In this document: positions 54,904-62,846 of the stretch, in pieces | How positions within the stretch are numbered: position 1 is the first letter of the stretch | How the letters are laid out: each line of letters begins with the position of its first letter | Assembly: GCF_047219225.1 (NCBI RefSeq) | Contig: NZ_CP178208.1 | Span: 682,001 to 746,000, forward strand | Direction of reading: 5' to 3' | Source of the DNA: IMCC45349 sp047219225 | GTDB lineage: Bacteria; Bacteroidota; Bacteroidia; Flavobacteriales; Flavobacteriaceae | DNA: 64,000 nucleotides | Translations under genes and position numbers: made by a program | Notes under the pieces: generated by a model | What the model was told of the DNA's origin: nothing | Databases searched by the model: none | The model's input: the letters and a program-made list of their open reading frames with translations, nothing else

Positions 54904-55362
54904 TTATTGTGTTTTATACTTCTCCCCATCAACTTGATAGCTTTCAAAAAGTGTAAATCCGCTATCAAAAATCTTTACATCAAAATCTCTCATAATTAAA
55001 TATCTATCATCTAAATCATTTGACAAATAAATAAACCCTAGAAATAAAACTCCAAATCCTACCCAAAATACTTTTGAAATCAACTTTGGAATGTTAATTT
55101 TTCTAATTAATACTGAAACTACTATTAACCAAAAAATAAAATAACATAAGAAGTTTGTTAACATCTCAAATAAAAAATATTGAGTTGACAATGACGTATG
55201 AAAACCTTCACATTTATAAATAAATGGAAAACCATAAAAAACAACATCTTTCCCATCAATTACCAAACCATACCACCATTTTGTAAAAACTATAAATGAT
55301 ATTATTGTTAATGGTAAAACCGAACTAAATGTTCTTTCTCTAATATATTTTATAGATATCAT
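54904..55362 (-). CDS. Membrane protein of unknown function
   Basis: A 152-aa protein with three likely membrane segments (about residues 14-30, 68-85 and 96-112), a loop containing GKDVVFYGFPFIYKCEGFHTS, and a soluble C-terminus (DLDDRYLIMRDFDVKIFDSGFTLFES). No family recognised. It lies upstream of the GNAT genes on the same strand, 29 bp away. Confidence 0.6.
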   Translation of the reverse strand: MISIKYIRERTFSSVLPLTIISFIVFTKWWYGLVIDGKDVVFYGFPFIYKCEGFHTSLSTQYFLFEMLTNFLCYFIFWLIVVSVLIRKINIPKLISKVFWVGFGVLFLGFIYLSNDLDDRYLIMRDFDVKIFDSGFTLFESYQVDGEKYKTQ

Positions 55363-55418
55363 TTTTTATAATTAACAAAACCAAAATAAAGTTCATCAGC
55401 CATTACTAAACAACATTA

Positions 55419-55811
55419 TTATTCTTTATACATTTCTAAAATGGAATTCACATTCTCATTATTAAGGGTTTTTAATTTTTCTAGAGCATTAATCGATTTA
55501 TTAGAATCAATAGTTTTTAAAGCATGTACACATTTTCTCAGTGTTGACTCCAACTCATCATCATACCATCTATAAATCTCTCTATTCAAAGCAATATTTA
55601 AAATTGGCTCAACAAATCCATCATACTTTAGACTTTCTATGTAAATTGTATTTACTAAATCTTCATGTTGACTGTGCCATTTAGCAATTAAGGCTTTTTC
55701 AATCAGGTAGTATTGTTCAGAATTAATTTCCTCTTCTTTATTAAAATCAAGACATTTTATTAAATCTTGTTCGCTTTCATTTTCAATAGCTCTTTTTAAA
55801 ATCTCTTTCAC
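55419..55811 (-). CDS. Small acidic helical protein of unknown function
   Basis: A 130-aa soluble protein, alpha-helical throughout (MKEILKRAIENESEQDLIKCLDFNKEEE … LRKCVHALKTIDSNKSINALEKLKTL), HEAT-like in feel. No signal or catalytic motif. A minus-strand TATATTTG element at 55858-55851 precedes it. Divergent from ssb. Confidence 0.6.
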   Translation of the reverse strand: MKEILKRAIENESEQDLIKCLDFNKEEEINSEQYYLIEKALIAKWHSQHEDLVNTIYIESLKYDGFVEPILNIALNREIYRWYDDELESTLRKCVHALKTIDSNKSINALEKLKTLNNENVNSILEMYKE

Positions 55812-55850
55812 TTTTTTCGACTTATAACTATAGACAACACGTCATTAAAT

Positions 55851-55858
55851 CAAATATA
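55851..55858 (-). promoter_or_regulatory. -7 promoter element of the acidic helical protein gene
   Basis: Minus-strand TATATTTG fits TAnnTTTG, 40 nt before the ATG at 55811. The 10-bp repeats at 55871-55900 lie just upstream of it. Confidence 0.45.
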
Positions 55859-55870
55859 CAAATTATTCGT

Positions 55871-55900
55871 TTACAAGCGACTACAAACATTTACAAACGA
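55871..55900. repeat. Three tandem 10-bp repeats in the divergent ssb promoter region
   Basis: TTACAAGCGA, CTACAAACAT and TTACAAACGA follow each other without spacing; the first and third differ at one base and begin exactly 20 bp apart. Phasing at one helical turn suggests a cooperative protein-binding site. Confidence 0.5.
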
Positions 55901-56006
55901 TAATAAATATGTAACAACCGAATAAACTTTGAGTACTGTTTGATATTTGCAGTGTCGAAACATAAGAACTCGATAGTATTAACTGTTTAACGCAAAAATT
56001 AAAATT

Positions 56007-56339
56007 ATGAACACACTTAGAAACAAAGTACAGTTGATTGGAAACCTTGGAAATGATCCAGAAATTATCAATTTAGAATCAGGTAAAACATTAGCAAAAT
56101 TTACCATTGCTACCAACGAAAGTTACAAAAACTCTAGTGGCGAAAAAATCACAGATACACAATGGCATAATATTGTGGCTTGGGGAAAAACGGCTCAAAT
56201 CATAGAAAAATATGTTACCAAAGGGAAAGAAGTTGCTATAGAAGGCAAATTAACTTCAAGAAGTTATGACGATAAAGATGGTAACAAACGTTATATTACT
56301 GAAGTAGTTTGTAATGAACTTTTGATGTTAGGGAAATAA
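56007..56339 (+). CDS. ssb: Single-stranded DNA-binding protein, short form
   Basis: A 110-aa OB-fold SSB: NTLRNKVQLIGNLGNDPEIINLESGKTLAKFTIATNESY, WHNIVAWGKTAQIIEKYVTKGKEVAIEGKL and YITEVVCNELLMLGK. It ends right after the OB fold and lacks the disordered linker and acidic DDDIPF-like tail that recruit partners in the main SSB. It is therefore probably a secondary SSB, or one for a special process such as DNA uptake. Single-gene unit. Confidence 0.93.
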   Translation: MNTLRNKVQLIGNLGNDPEIINLESGKTLAKFTIATNESYKNSSGEKITDTQWHNIVAWGKTAQIIEKYVTKGKEVAIEGKLTSRSYDDKDGNKRYITEVVCNELLMLGK

Positions 56340-56364
56340 CAATAATTTATATCAAATTTTCAAG

Positions 56365-56390
56365 AGGAGGTGTACAAACCTCCTTTTGTT
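56365..56390 (+). terminator. Terminator of ssb
   Basis: AGGAGGT/ACCTCCT (56365-56371 with 56378-56384), loop GTACAA, followed by TTTTGTTATTTT. Confidence 0.7.
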
Positions 56391-56393
56391 ATT

Positions 56394-57077
56394 TTAATTG
56401 TTCGGATAACCTTGACTAATCCAATCTTCAATTATATCTATATTACACTGTGTTAATTGTTGTCCATTAAAAGGCATTGCTATAAACCCTGCTTCATGAT
56501 TTATAACTCCAGACAAATATCCATTACTTGCTATTTGAGCTATTTGATTATAATTAGTAAGGCTTAAATCTCCTTGAGGATTTGCGCCACTATGGCACCC
56601 TGTACAATTATTTTGTATTATTGGCCAAACAGATAGTGAATATGTAACGTTTGTTAAATCACAATCACCACATTCTTCATTTGTAGCGCCTTGATTAATC
56701 CAATCTCTAATAATTGTTATTTGCTCTAAAGTTAAAGGGTTTGATGGAGAAGGTGGCATAATATCTTCGGGGTCATCATCTGTTATAGCTTCATATAAAT
56801 CTGAATCAAAAGCATTTCCAATAGTTATTTCCTGAAGAATTCCACTATAAGAACTTAAATCTACTCCATCTTGAGTACTTCCTCCTCCATGACACCCACT
56901 AATTGCACAATTAGAATTTATAATTGGTAAAACATCGTTAACATAATAAATTTTATCAGGGTCACAATCATCTTCTACAATAACATCATTTTCATCTACA
57001 CTTACATATAAAGAATCATGTTCACAAGATAAAATTGTAAAGATAAATAGTAAAAACAAATAGATAATCTTCTTCAT
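56394..57077 (-). CDS. Di-heme-like cytochrome lipoprotein with a CX4CH and a CXXCH site
   Basis: A 227-aa predicted lipoprotein (lipobox ILSC, about residue 18) from ATG 57077; the longer ATG at 57098 would overlap the DUF5777 gene and add MNIKITK. It holds two cytochrome-c-like modules. The first is VNDVLPIINSNCAISGCHGGG (CX4CH) with MPP; the second is LSVWPIIQNNCTGCHSG (CXXCH) with MPF. The Met of each MPx is a plausible axial haem ligand. Last gene of the five-gene cassette, 10 bp after the barrel gene. Likely an outer-membrane electron-transfer protein; haem attachment at CX4CH is unproven. Confidence 0.82.
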   Translation of the reverse strand: MKKIIYLFLLFIFTILSCEHDSLYVSVDENDVIVEDDCDPDKIYYVNDVLPIINSNCAISGCHGGGSTQDGVDLSSYSGILQEITIGNAFDSDLYEAITDDDPEDIMPPSPSNPLTLEQITIIRDWINQGATNEECGDCDLTNVTYSLSVWPIIQNNCTGCHSGANPQGDLSLTNYNQIAQIASNGYLSGVINHEAGFIAMPFNGQQLTQCNIDIIEDWISQGYPNN

Positions 57078-57087
57078 TTTAGTTATT

Positions 57088-57987
57088 TTAATGTTCAACT
57101 TTTTTCTTCCCTACATTGAATACTCTGCTAATATTAAATCCAAAATAAATATCACCATCTCCCCAAGCTCCAGTAGTATTAGTAACCAAAGACTGCTCTG
57201 TCATACCTTTAGAGTTAGTTACATGTAATTGAAAAACATGGCCTCCAGTTTCTATATCAACACCAATAGATAAAGAGTTTGTTAACTCTTTGCTATATAC
57301 TTGATCTGGTAATAAATAATAATATTCTGCATTTAATCTAATTGAACCAGATAATTTAATCGAGGTACCAAAACCCATAGCATACACAGTATTCTCATCT
57401 TGTGGTGTGCTTACCAAGTTTGTGTGTACCATAGTAGGCATTAATTGTATTGAAATTTTATCATTAAATTTTCTAGCGATTAATAATGAATGGTGAAATG
57501 ATAATCTCGAAGAAAAGTAATTTTCTCTTTCTGGGTCAATCCATTCACTAGAATTTAAATAAATACTGCTCACCGCTGTTGCAGAAAAAGGAAAGTTTTT
57601 TGCACCACTTTTTTGTCTTAAAAACCTCCATTTTATCATTCCATCATAAGTCTTTAAAAATGATGCACGTCCCAAACCTATATTTAAATGGTCCGTAATA
57701 CCATATTCAAAACCAAGTCTTATGGTAGAATTGTCTAATCCCCAAAGGTCTCTCCATCCAGAATTAAGAGTTCCAAACCTGTGTTGTATCATAAATTGCA
57801 ATACACCTTGTCCGTTAGTCTCAATAGAATTTCCGCTAACTAATTTGGTGTTCTTGAAAGTTGCAATGGTATAATTGGTTTGTGGCTCTTGTGAAGACTC
57901 TAACATATCTAACAAATCTTCTTGAGCATTACTCGTAAAGGGCACACATAAACTAATAAATAAGATTACAATAACATATTTCTTCAT
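57088..57987 (-). CDS. DUF5777 beta-barrel protein
   Basis: A 299-aa protein with signal peptide (…PFTSNAQ, about residue 22). A conserved opening (TIATFKNTKLVSGNSIETNGQGVLQFMIQHRFG) is followed by alternating beta strands with the GLDNSTIRLGFEYGITDHLNIGLGR motif. This matches the DUF5777 family of Bacteroidota barrel-like proteins. Sandwiched between YceI and the di-heme-like lipoprotein in the cassette, it may be the outer-membrane conduit or anchor for the redox lipoproteins. Confidence 0.88.
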   Translation of the reverse strand: MKKYVIVILFISLCVPFTSNAQEDLLDMLESSQEPQTNYTIATFKNTKLVSGNSIETNGQGVLQFMIQHRFGTLNSGWRDLWGLDNSTIRLGFEYGITDHLNIGLGRASFLKTYDGMIKWRFLRQKSGAKNFPFSATAVSSIYLNSSEWIDPERENYFSSRLSFHHSLLIARKFNDKISIQLMPTMVHTNLVSTPQDENTVYAMGFGTSIKLSGSIRLNAEYYYLLPDQVYSKELTNSLSIGVDIETGGHVFQLHVTNSKGMTEQSLVTNTTGAWGDGDIYFGFNISRVFNVGKKKVEH

Positions 57988-57997
57988 AATCTTGAGT

Positions 57998-58537
57998 TTA
58001 CATTTCGCTCATTATTAAATTCACATTAACTTCTAGACTTTTAGCAATTTTCTCTCTTACAGGTCCAGGTATATTAATTTTATAATCTTCAGGCTTAACA
58101 TCAAATTCTATTTTTAACTCTATAGTGGAATCATTTTTTGATACAACACCAACAACTTCAACTTGTTTTGTAACACCATGAATAGTTAAATCTCCTTTTA
58201 TACTAACTTCTCTTTCTTTTTTAAGATCTAAAGCATTAAAATTTAGTATTTGACCTTTAAACATTGACTTGGGAAACTTATCACTTTCAACAAATTTTTC
58301 ATTAAAATGTTCTTGCATAAGTGCCTTTTCAAAATTGAATGCTTTCATAAGTAAAACAGCAGCTATTTCACCATTTTCAGCATTAACTACTGCAGAAACC
58401 TGATTATTAATTGCTTCGATATCTTCGACTGGAGTACTGGAAAAAAATGATATTACTCCGTTTTGTGTCATATACTTTTGTGCGTTTAACACATTACAAC
58501 ACACAAATAAGACTATAAGGATATTCAACTTCTTCAT
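57998..58537 (-). CDS. YceI family protein (cassette copy)
   Basis: A 179-aa secreted protein from ATG 58537 (signal …CNVLNAQ). A longer start at 58582 would add 15 residues and overlap the upstream gene, so I reject it. The YceI lipocalin-like barrel is clear: GVISFFSSTPVEDIEAINNQVSAVV, FEKALMQEHFNEKFVESDKFPKSMFKG, and KGDLTIHGVTKQVEVVGVV, with TIHGVTK the family hallmark. YceI proteins bind isoprenoid chains such as polyprenyl-quinones. Third gene of the cassette and paralogue of the protein at 62843. Confidence 0.92.
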   Translation of the reverse strand: MKKLNILIVLFVCCNVLNAQKYMTQNGVISFFSSTPVEDIEAINNQVSAVVNAENGEIAAVLLMKAFNFEKALMQEHFNEKFVESDKFPKSMFKGQILNFNALDLKKEREVSIKGDLTIHGVTKQVEVVGVVSKNDSTIELKIEFDVKPEDYKINIPGPVREKIAKSLEVNVNLIMSEM

Positions 58538-58562
58538 GATTTCATTTTTAAGGGTTAACATA

Positions 58563-58913
58563 TTAATTATTAAGAGCACCACTATCTAACCAAGCTTGTA
58601 AAATCTCTAAATCACAATCAGATAATTGTGCATTTGGCGGCATATTTTTTTGAATTAGAACGCGATCCTCAAAAGAACCATTATCGACTTTAGACTTAAG
58701 CTCATTAAAAACAGAAAAATCTCCTGGTGCATTACCACCAGATACGTGACATCCTGTTGTTGCGCAGGATGCATTTATAATTGGTAAGACATTCACTGAA
58801 TATGTTATTTCTGACACATCGCACGAAACAGGTCCATATAATTCTTCTTCATTATCATTATAACAAGAGTTTAAGACTAAAAAAAACAATATAAATACAC
58901 ATAACTTTTTCAT
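58563..58913 (-). CDS. Cytochrome-like lipoprotein with one CX4CH site
   Basis: A 116-aa predicted lipoprotein (lipobox LNSC, about residue 17). VNVLPIINASCATTGCHVSGG carries CX4CH, and MPPNAQLSDCDLEILQAWLDSGA holds the possible axial Met, the same layout as one half of the protein at 56394. It begins 6 bp after the OB-fold gene and belongs to the same cassette. Electron transfer is likely by analogy with the planctomycete-type cytochrome domains. Confidence 0.8.
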   Translation of the reverse strand: MKKLCVFILFFLVLNSCYNDNEEELYGPVSCDVSEITYSVNVLPIINASCATTGCHVSGGNAPGDFSVFNELKSKVDNGSFEDRVLIQKNMPPNAQLSDCDLEILQAWLDSGALNN

Positions 58914-58919
58914 AGTTCT

Positions 58920-59324
58920 TTAATTTTCCCCTATTACACAATTGTTTAATATTACACTTGTTAAATAACCTTGGCATTGCCCTTTAACAGTTATTATTTC
59001 TCCTTTTTGCAAATTATTTTCTAGCTCATTAAATGAACAATTTACACCACCTAATAAAGCTTCCTCTGCACCTAATAACACATTAGAAATGGAATCTGTT
59101 TTTGTAACCATAATTACTTCGCCAGTTACTTCAATTATTTTCCCTTCATATTTTAAAATTGCAGACTTTTCGTTATTTGCAAATTCCATATAAAGTTGAT
59201 TTGCTGTTACAGTATATTCTGGTTTTACTTTATGTAAACTTTCAGTCTTTTTGTTAAACATGTAAACACCATAAGCAACAGCTATTAAAACTAAAAAAGA
59301 GATTATGGTTGCTATTTTTTTCAT
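58920..59324 (-). CDS. OB-fold (tRNA_anti-like) membrane-anchored protein
   Basis: A 134-aa protein with an N-terminal hydrophobic anchor (about residues 5-24), then an OB-fold-like domain: VTANQLYMEFANNEKSAILKYEGKIIEVTGEVI … CSFNELENNLQKGEIITVKGQCQGYLTSVILNNCVI. This is the pattern of the tRNA_anti-like putative lipoproteins. First gene of the five-gene cassette, directly downstream of the repeats at 59387-59416. Function unknown. Confidence 0.82.
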   Translation of the reverse strand: MKKIATIISFLVLIAVAYGVYMFNKKTESLHKVKPEYTVTANQLYMEFANNEKSAILKYEGKIIEVTGEVIMVTKTDSISNVLLGAEEALLGGVNCSFNELENNLQKGEIITVKGQCQGYLTSVILNNCVIGEN

Positions 59325-59386
59325 CAGAAATTAACTTGTTGTAGTAAATCTAATTACTAATAGCAAGGCTGAAAAATAAAATGCAG

Positions 59387-59416
59387 TGAATAGGATAATT
59401 TAAAGGATGAATAGGT
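59387..59416. promoter_or_regulatory. Direct repeat with LytTR-type geometry upstream of the redox cassette
   Basis: TGAATAGGA (59387-59395) and TGAATAGGT (59408-59416) are 9-bp repeats, identical in the first 8 positions, with a 12-bp gap. The 21-bp periodicity is that of LytTR-family binding sites. They stand about 63-92 bp upstream of the cassette's first gene and 13 bp after the LytTR regulator gene's stop. Confidence 0.6.
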
Positions 59417-59428
59417 AACACCTAATAC

Positions 59429-60178
59429 TTAATGGGAAGCAAGCCAGTTTTTAAATGCTGTAACTCTATCTTTACTAACTACTATATCTTTATCGTAATT
59501 GACTTTTAGCTTAAGCTTAAGCCTATTACTTGAATATGCAATCATATCTACAACAGCATTAATGTGAACAATCATTTGCCTATTAATTCTAAAGAATAAA
59601 TCTGGATTTAGTTTTTGATATAAATGCTCTAGAGTGTCATCTAACGCATGAGTAGTATTTGAATATGTGTTAGCGTACACAACACCTGTTTCGGTAAAAA
59701 ATAATGCAATATTATTCGTTTCAATTACCTTTAATTTCTGACCTACTTTACTAATTATTCGTTTTTGATATTCTATTTGAAATTGATTATTTAACTGAAT
59801 ATTTCTCAAATTATTCACATCAATTTTATGCTTCTCAAACTTAACCAAAGCCTTTGTTAGTGCTTGGTAATTTATTGGTTTTAGTAAATAATGAATCCCA
59901 TTGAATTCAAAAGCTTTTATAGCATAATCATTATAAGCAGTTACAAAAATAATGGGCTTTTCAGGGTTTATTTTTTTGAATACTTCAAAACAATTTCCAT
60001 CGGACAATTCGATGTCAGATAAGATTAAATCATACTCAAAATTTTCTAATAGTTTTGCAGCATCATTAATATTATCAGAAGTTCCAACAACAGTATATTG
60101 AGGTCTAATTTCCTTAATCATTCGTGTTAACCTTTGTAATGCTGCAGGCTCATCTTCAAATATTATTAATCTACTCAT
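59429..60178 (-). CDS. LytTR family response regulator
   Basis: A 249-aa regulator. The receiver domain at about residues 1-120 has acidic pocket EDE (8-10), phospho-acceptor D55 in LSDIEL, FVTAYND and YLLKPI with the conserved Thr and Lys. The LytTR DNA-binding domain at about 145-249 includes NNIALFFTETGVVYANTYSNT and LNPDLFFRINRQMIVHINAV. It should be phosphorylated by the overlapping histidine kinase (8-nt overlap) and bind direct repeats such as those at 59387-59416. Confidence 0.95.
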   Translation of the reverse strand: MSRLIIFEDEPAALQRLTRMIKEIRPQYTVVGTSDNINDAAKLLENFEYDLILSDIELSDGNCFEVFKKINPEKPIIFVTAYNDYAIKAFEFNGIHYLLKPINYQALTKALVKFEKHKIDVNNLRNIQLNNQFQIEYQKRIISKVGQKLKVIETNNIALFFTETGVVYANTYSNTTHALDDTLEHLYQKLNPDLFFRINRQMIVHINAVVDMIAYSSNRLKLKLKVNYDKDIVVSKDRVTAFKNWLASH

Positions 60179-62846
60179 CGATGTATGGTATTTTTACTTT
60201 AAATGTAGTGTCGTTTTCCTCAACTATTGGCTTTTTCTTTAAAATCATTTCATGCCTTTTGATTAAGTTTTCAAGACCTAATCCTAAAGATAGAACGTTT
60301 TTGTTTTTCTTATTAATATTATTTGAAATTATTAAAAACTCTTGCTCCTCTTCTATTGTAACTTTTAATTTCGATTTTTTATTAATGATGTTATGCTTAA
60401 TAGCATTCTCTATTAGTAATTGTATGGAAAATGGAATGACATACTTTTTATTTGCTTTATCTACATTATGTATCTTTAATTGAATTAAATCTTGATACCT
60501 AATCTTATGTATTTCAAAATATTGTTGTGCTAATTCCAATTCTTCAAAAAGACTGATAACTTCTGATTTCTCATGCTTTAAAATAGTTCTGTACATGGCA
60601 GAAAGTTTTTCTAATACTTTTGTAGCCTTATCTGGATTATCTTCAACAATTCCAATTAATGAATTGAAACTATTAAATAAAAAGTGAGGGTTAATTTGAT
60701 CCTTTAATCTTTGATATTCATATTGAATCTCCACACTTTTAAGTTGTTCTTTTTTAATAACTTGTTGTTCTCTATACTTTACGATTACGTAAACTAATAT
60801 TACTAAAACAAAAAATAAGATACCCCAAAACCAAGGCTGCATCCAAAACGGTTTTTTAATTATAAAGTGATAGTTTTTAATATGAGTTGGCATGAAATTT
60901 CTGTGTCCTCCACTACTTACTTCGAATGTATAATTTCCAGAAGATAAATTATAATAAGTAACCTTTTCTTGAGTAGTGTTTTTCCATTCTTCTTCTAATG
61001 GATGTAATCTATATTTATAATACCTCTGACTTGGTGCATAATAATTTTGAGATTCAAATAAAAAAGACCAAACATTATCATCATAATTAAATTCATTCTT
61101 CTCTTCCTTGATTGCTTCATCATACAATAAAGGTGGTTCTAACACTAATTCATTATTATGAGCCTCATCTAGTAAACTATTATTAAACTGGAGTATTCCA
61201 TTTCCATATGCAATTAATGAATGTGTAGAATTAAAAGCATTTGAGTTTAATTGTATATCACTTAATATTTCTTTAGATACGTAATCCATTTTTCTACTAT
61301 TAAGATTTAAAATATCAACTCCAAATTCATTTGAAAACAAAACATTATCATTCACATACATGATATTGTAAATGTTATTAGATCTAAAAAAATATTGACT
61401 CGACAGGTTTATAGTTTTGGCATTCTTTAATAAGTAAATCCCTTTACCTTCAACAGAAAAAACTACACCTTTTGGAGTATCAACAATACTGTACACACTT
61501 GAACCCTTAAAATAGTATTCAGGTCTTCCATTCTCTACATGAATTAAACCATTATTTGATGTTCCAAGAAAGAAATCATTCTCATTTTTCACATAAAAAG
61601 TATATAAGTAATTATCCTTTAATAATTCTTTATAGTCATTTACTAATTCTTGGCTATTAATATCAAAAACCTTTAAGCCATTAAGGTAACCAACCCATAA
61701 TTGGTTATTTTCGGAGTGTAGTTTGATAATATTTTTTTCATTAATAGTTTGGCTTTGATCTTTAAACAAATGTGAAAATTCACTTTTATCTAAATTAAAA
61801 ACCAGTATTCCCTTTCCCATTGTGCCAGCATAAATGCTATTGCCATGTACTATTATTGACGACACATACGAACTTTTAAACTTATGTGGAAAATCTATAT
61901 TTCTTAAAACATCGCCATTTTGAAATAAGGATATACTTCCCTCTCTACCTAATAAAAATTGATTATTGAAAGAATAAATAGAAAAAGTCTTATCAATGCC
62001 AAAAATCTCGGAAAGAACATTAATAGATTTAACAGAGTTATTATGAGTTGTTAATAACAAAGATTGCACTTTAGTGACATGCTCAAAATCTCCATTTTTT
62101 ATTTGAATAAACTCACTATTCCTCCACTCTTTCAAAGTGTGCTTATCTATAGCATATAGCAACCCATTTTCTCCTGTTATTTCAATTGGCTTAAAACTTT
62201 CAGAGTGAAAAGTGTGGAAAAAGTCAAGGTTAGAATTAGCAAAAACAACTTTACCATCATTCATTAAAATTGCAATTTCATGTTCGCCATATGCTACTAT
62301 TTGTTTTGGTAACAACTCGAATAATGAAACGCTCTTAATGCTATTTAATTTTTCATCAATCTTTATTAACTCTGTATCAGTAATAACGAATATCTTATTA
62401 TTTACAGTAGCAATATCGTTAACAAATCCTTTTACCTTAAGTTTTAATATTTCTTCAGTATCAAATGAATAGAAAAATAAACCATTACCAGAAGTACCTA
62501 TTAAAAAACCTGTTTCATATAATTCTAAACTCGTAATAATTTCATCAAACAAATGTTCATTTGCTTTTTGTTTATTTTGATATCTTACTAGTTTATTAGC
62601 TATAGCTACAAAATAATCATGTTCGGATAAGATTAATACATCATTTATTTGTTCATCTAAATGTAAACATGAACTATGAACTTCTTTACCATCAAATTTA
62701 CAGATAGACTGATTACTAATTAAATAAATGAATCCAAATTTATCTTGCTTTAAAAATTTAATATCATCTACAAAGTGGTAATTTATTTCTTGCGTCCATG
62801 AAAAATGAATTACAAAAAAGAACAACAATGTAATTATCCATTTCAT
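60171..62846 (-). CDS. LytS-type sensor histidine kinase with N-terminal propeller sensor
   Basis: An 891-aa membrane kinase with a signal peptide (MKWIITLLFFFVIHFSWTQ). A long periplasmic region (about residues 20-570) carries two-component-propeller-like repeats (GTSGNGLFFYSFDTEE, GTMGKGILVFNLDKSEF, GTSNNGLIHVENGR). A Y_Y_Y-like domain at about 575-660 (YYKYRLHPLEEEWKNTT … YNLSSGNYTFEV) precedes one TM helix at about 670-690. The His_kinase domain reads LKDQINPHFLFNSFNSLIGI with H721 and LLIENAIKHN. Unlike the hybrid kinases, it has no receiver or HTH. It overlaps the YceI gene by 4 nt and the regulator by 8 nt. Confidence 0.95.
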   Translation of the reverse strand: MKWIITLLFFFVIHFSWTQEINYHFVDDIKFLKQDKFGFIYLISNQSICKFDGKEVHSSCLHLDEQINDVLILSEHDYFVAIANKLVRYQNKQKANEHLFDEIITSLELYETGFLIGTSGNGLFFYSFDTEEILKLKVKGFVNDIATVNNKIFVITDTELIKIDEKLNSIKSVSLFELLPKQIVAYGEHEIAILMNDGKVVFANSNLDFFHTFHSESFKPIEITGENGLLYAIDKHTLKEWRNSEFIQIKNGDFEHVTKVQSLLLTTHNNSVKSINVLSEIFGIDKTFSIYSFNNQFLLGREGSISLFQNGDVLRNIDFPHKFKSSYVSSIIVHGNSIYAGTMGKGILVFNLDKSEFSHLFKDQSQTINEKNIIKLHSENNQLWVGYLNGLKVFDINSQELVNDYKELLKDNYLYTFYVKNENDFFLGTSNNGLIHVENGRPEYYFKGSSVYSIVDTPKGVVFSVEGKGIYLLKNAKTINLSSQYFFRSNNIYNIMYVNDNVLFSNEFGVDILNLNSRKMDYVSKEILSDIQLNSNAFNSTHSLIAYGNGILQFNNSLLDEAHNNELVLEPPLLYDEAIKEEKNEFNYDDNVWSFLFESQNYYAPSQRYYKYRLHPLEEEWKNTTQEKVTYYNLSSGNYTFEVSSGGHRNFMPTHIKNYHFIIKKPFWMQPWFWGILFFVLVILVYVIVKYREQQVIKKEQLKSVEIQYEYQRLKDQINPHFLFNSFNSLIGIVEDNPDKATKVLEKLSAMYRTILKHEKSEVISLFEELELAQQYFEIHKIRYQDLIQLKIHNVDKANKKYVIPFSIQLLIENAIKHNIINKKSKLKVTIEEEQEFLIISNNINKKNKNVLSLGLGLENLIKRHEMILKKKPIVEENDTTFKVKIPYIDE

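Noticed and set aside
60124..60483. Plus-strand open frame of 119 codons opposite the kinase and regulator genes
   Set aside because: Antisense to the conserved histidine-kinase ATPase region; Phe/Leu/Ser-rich composition is typical of the complement of Lys/Glu/Asn-rich genes.
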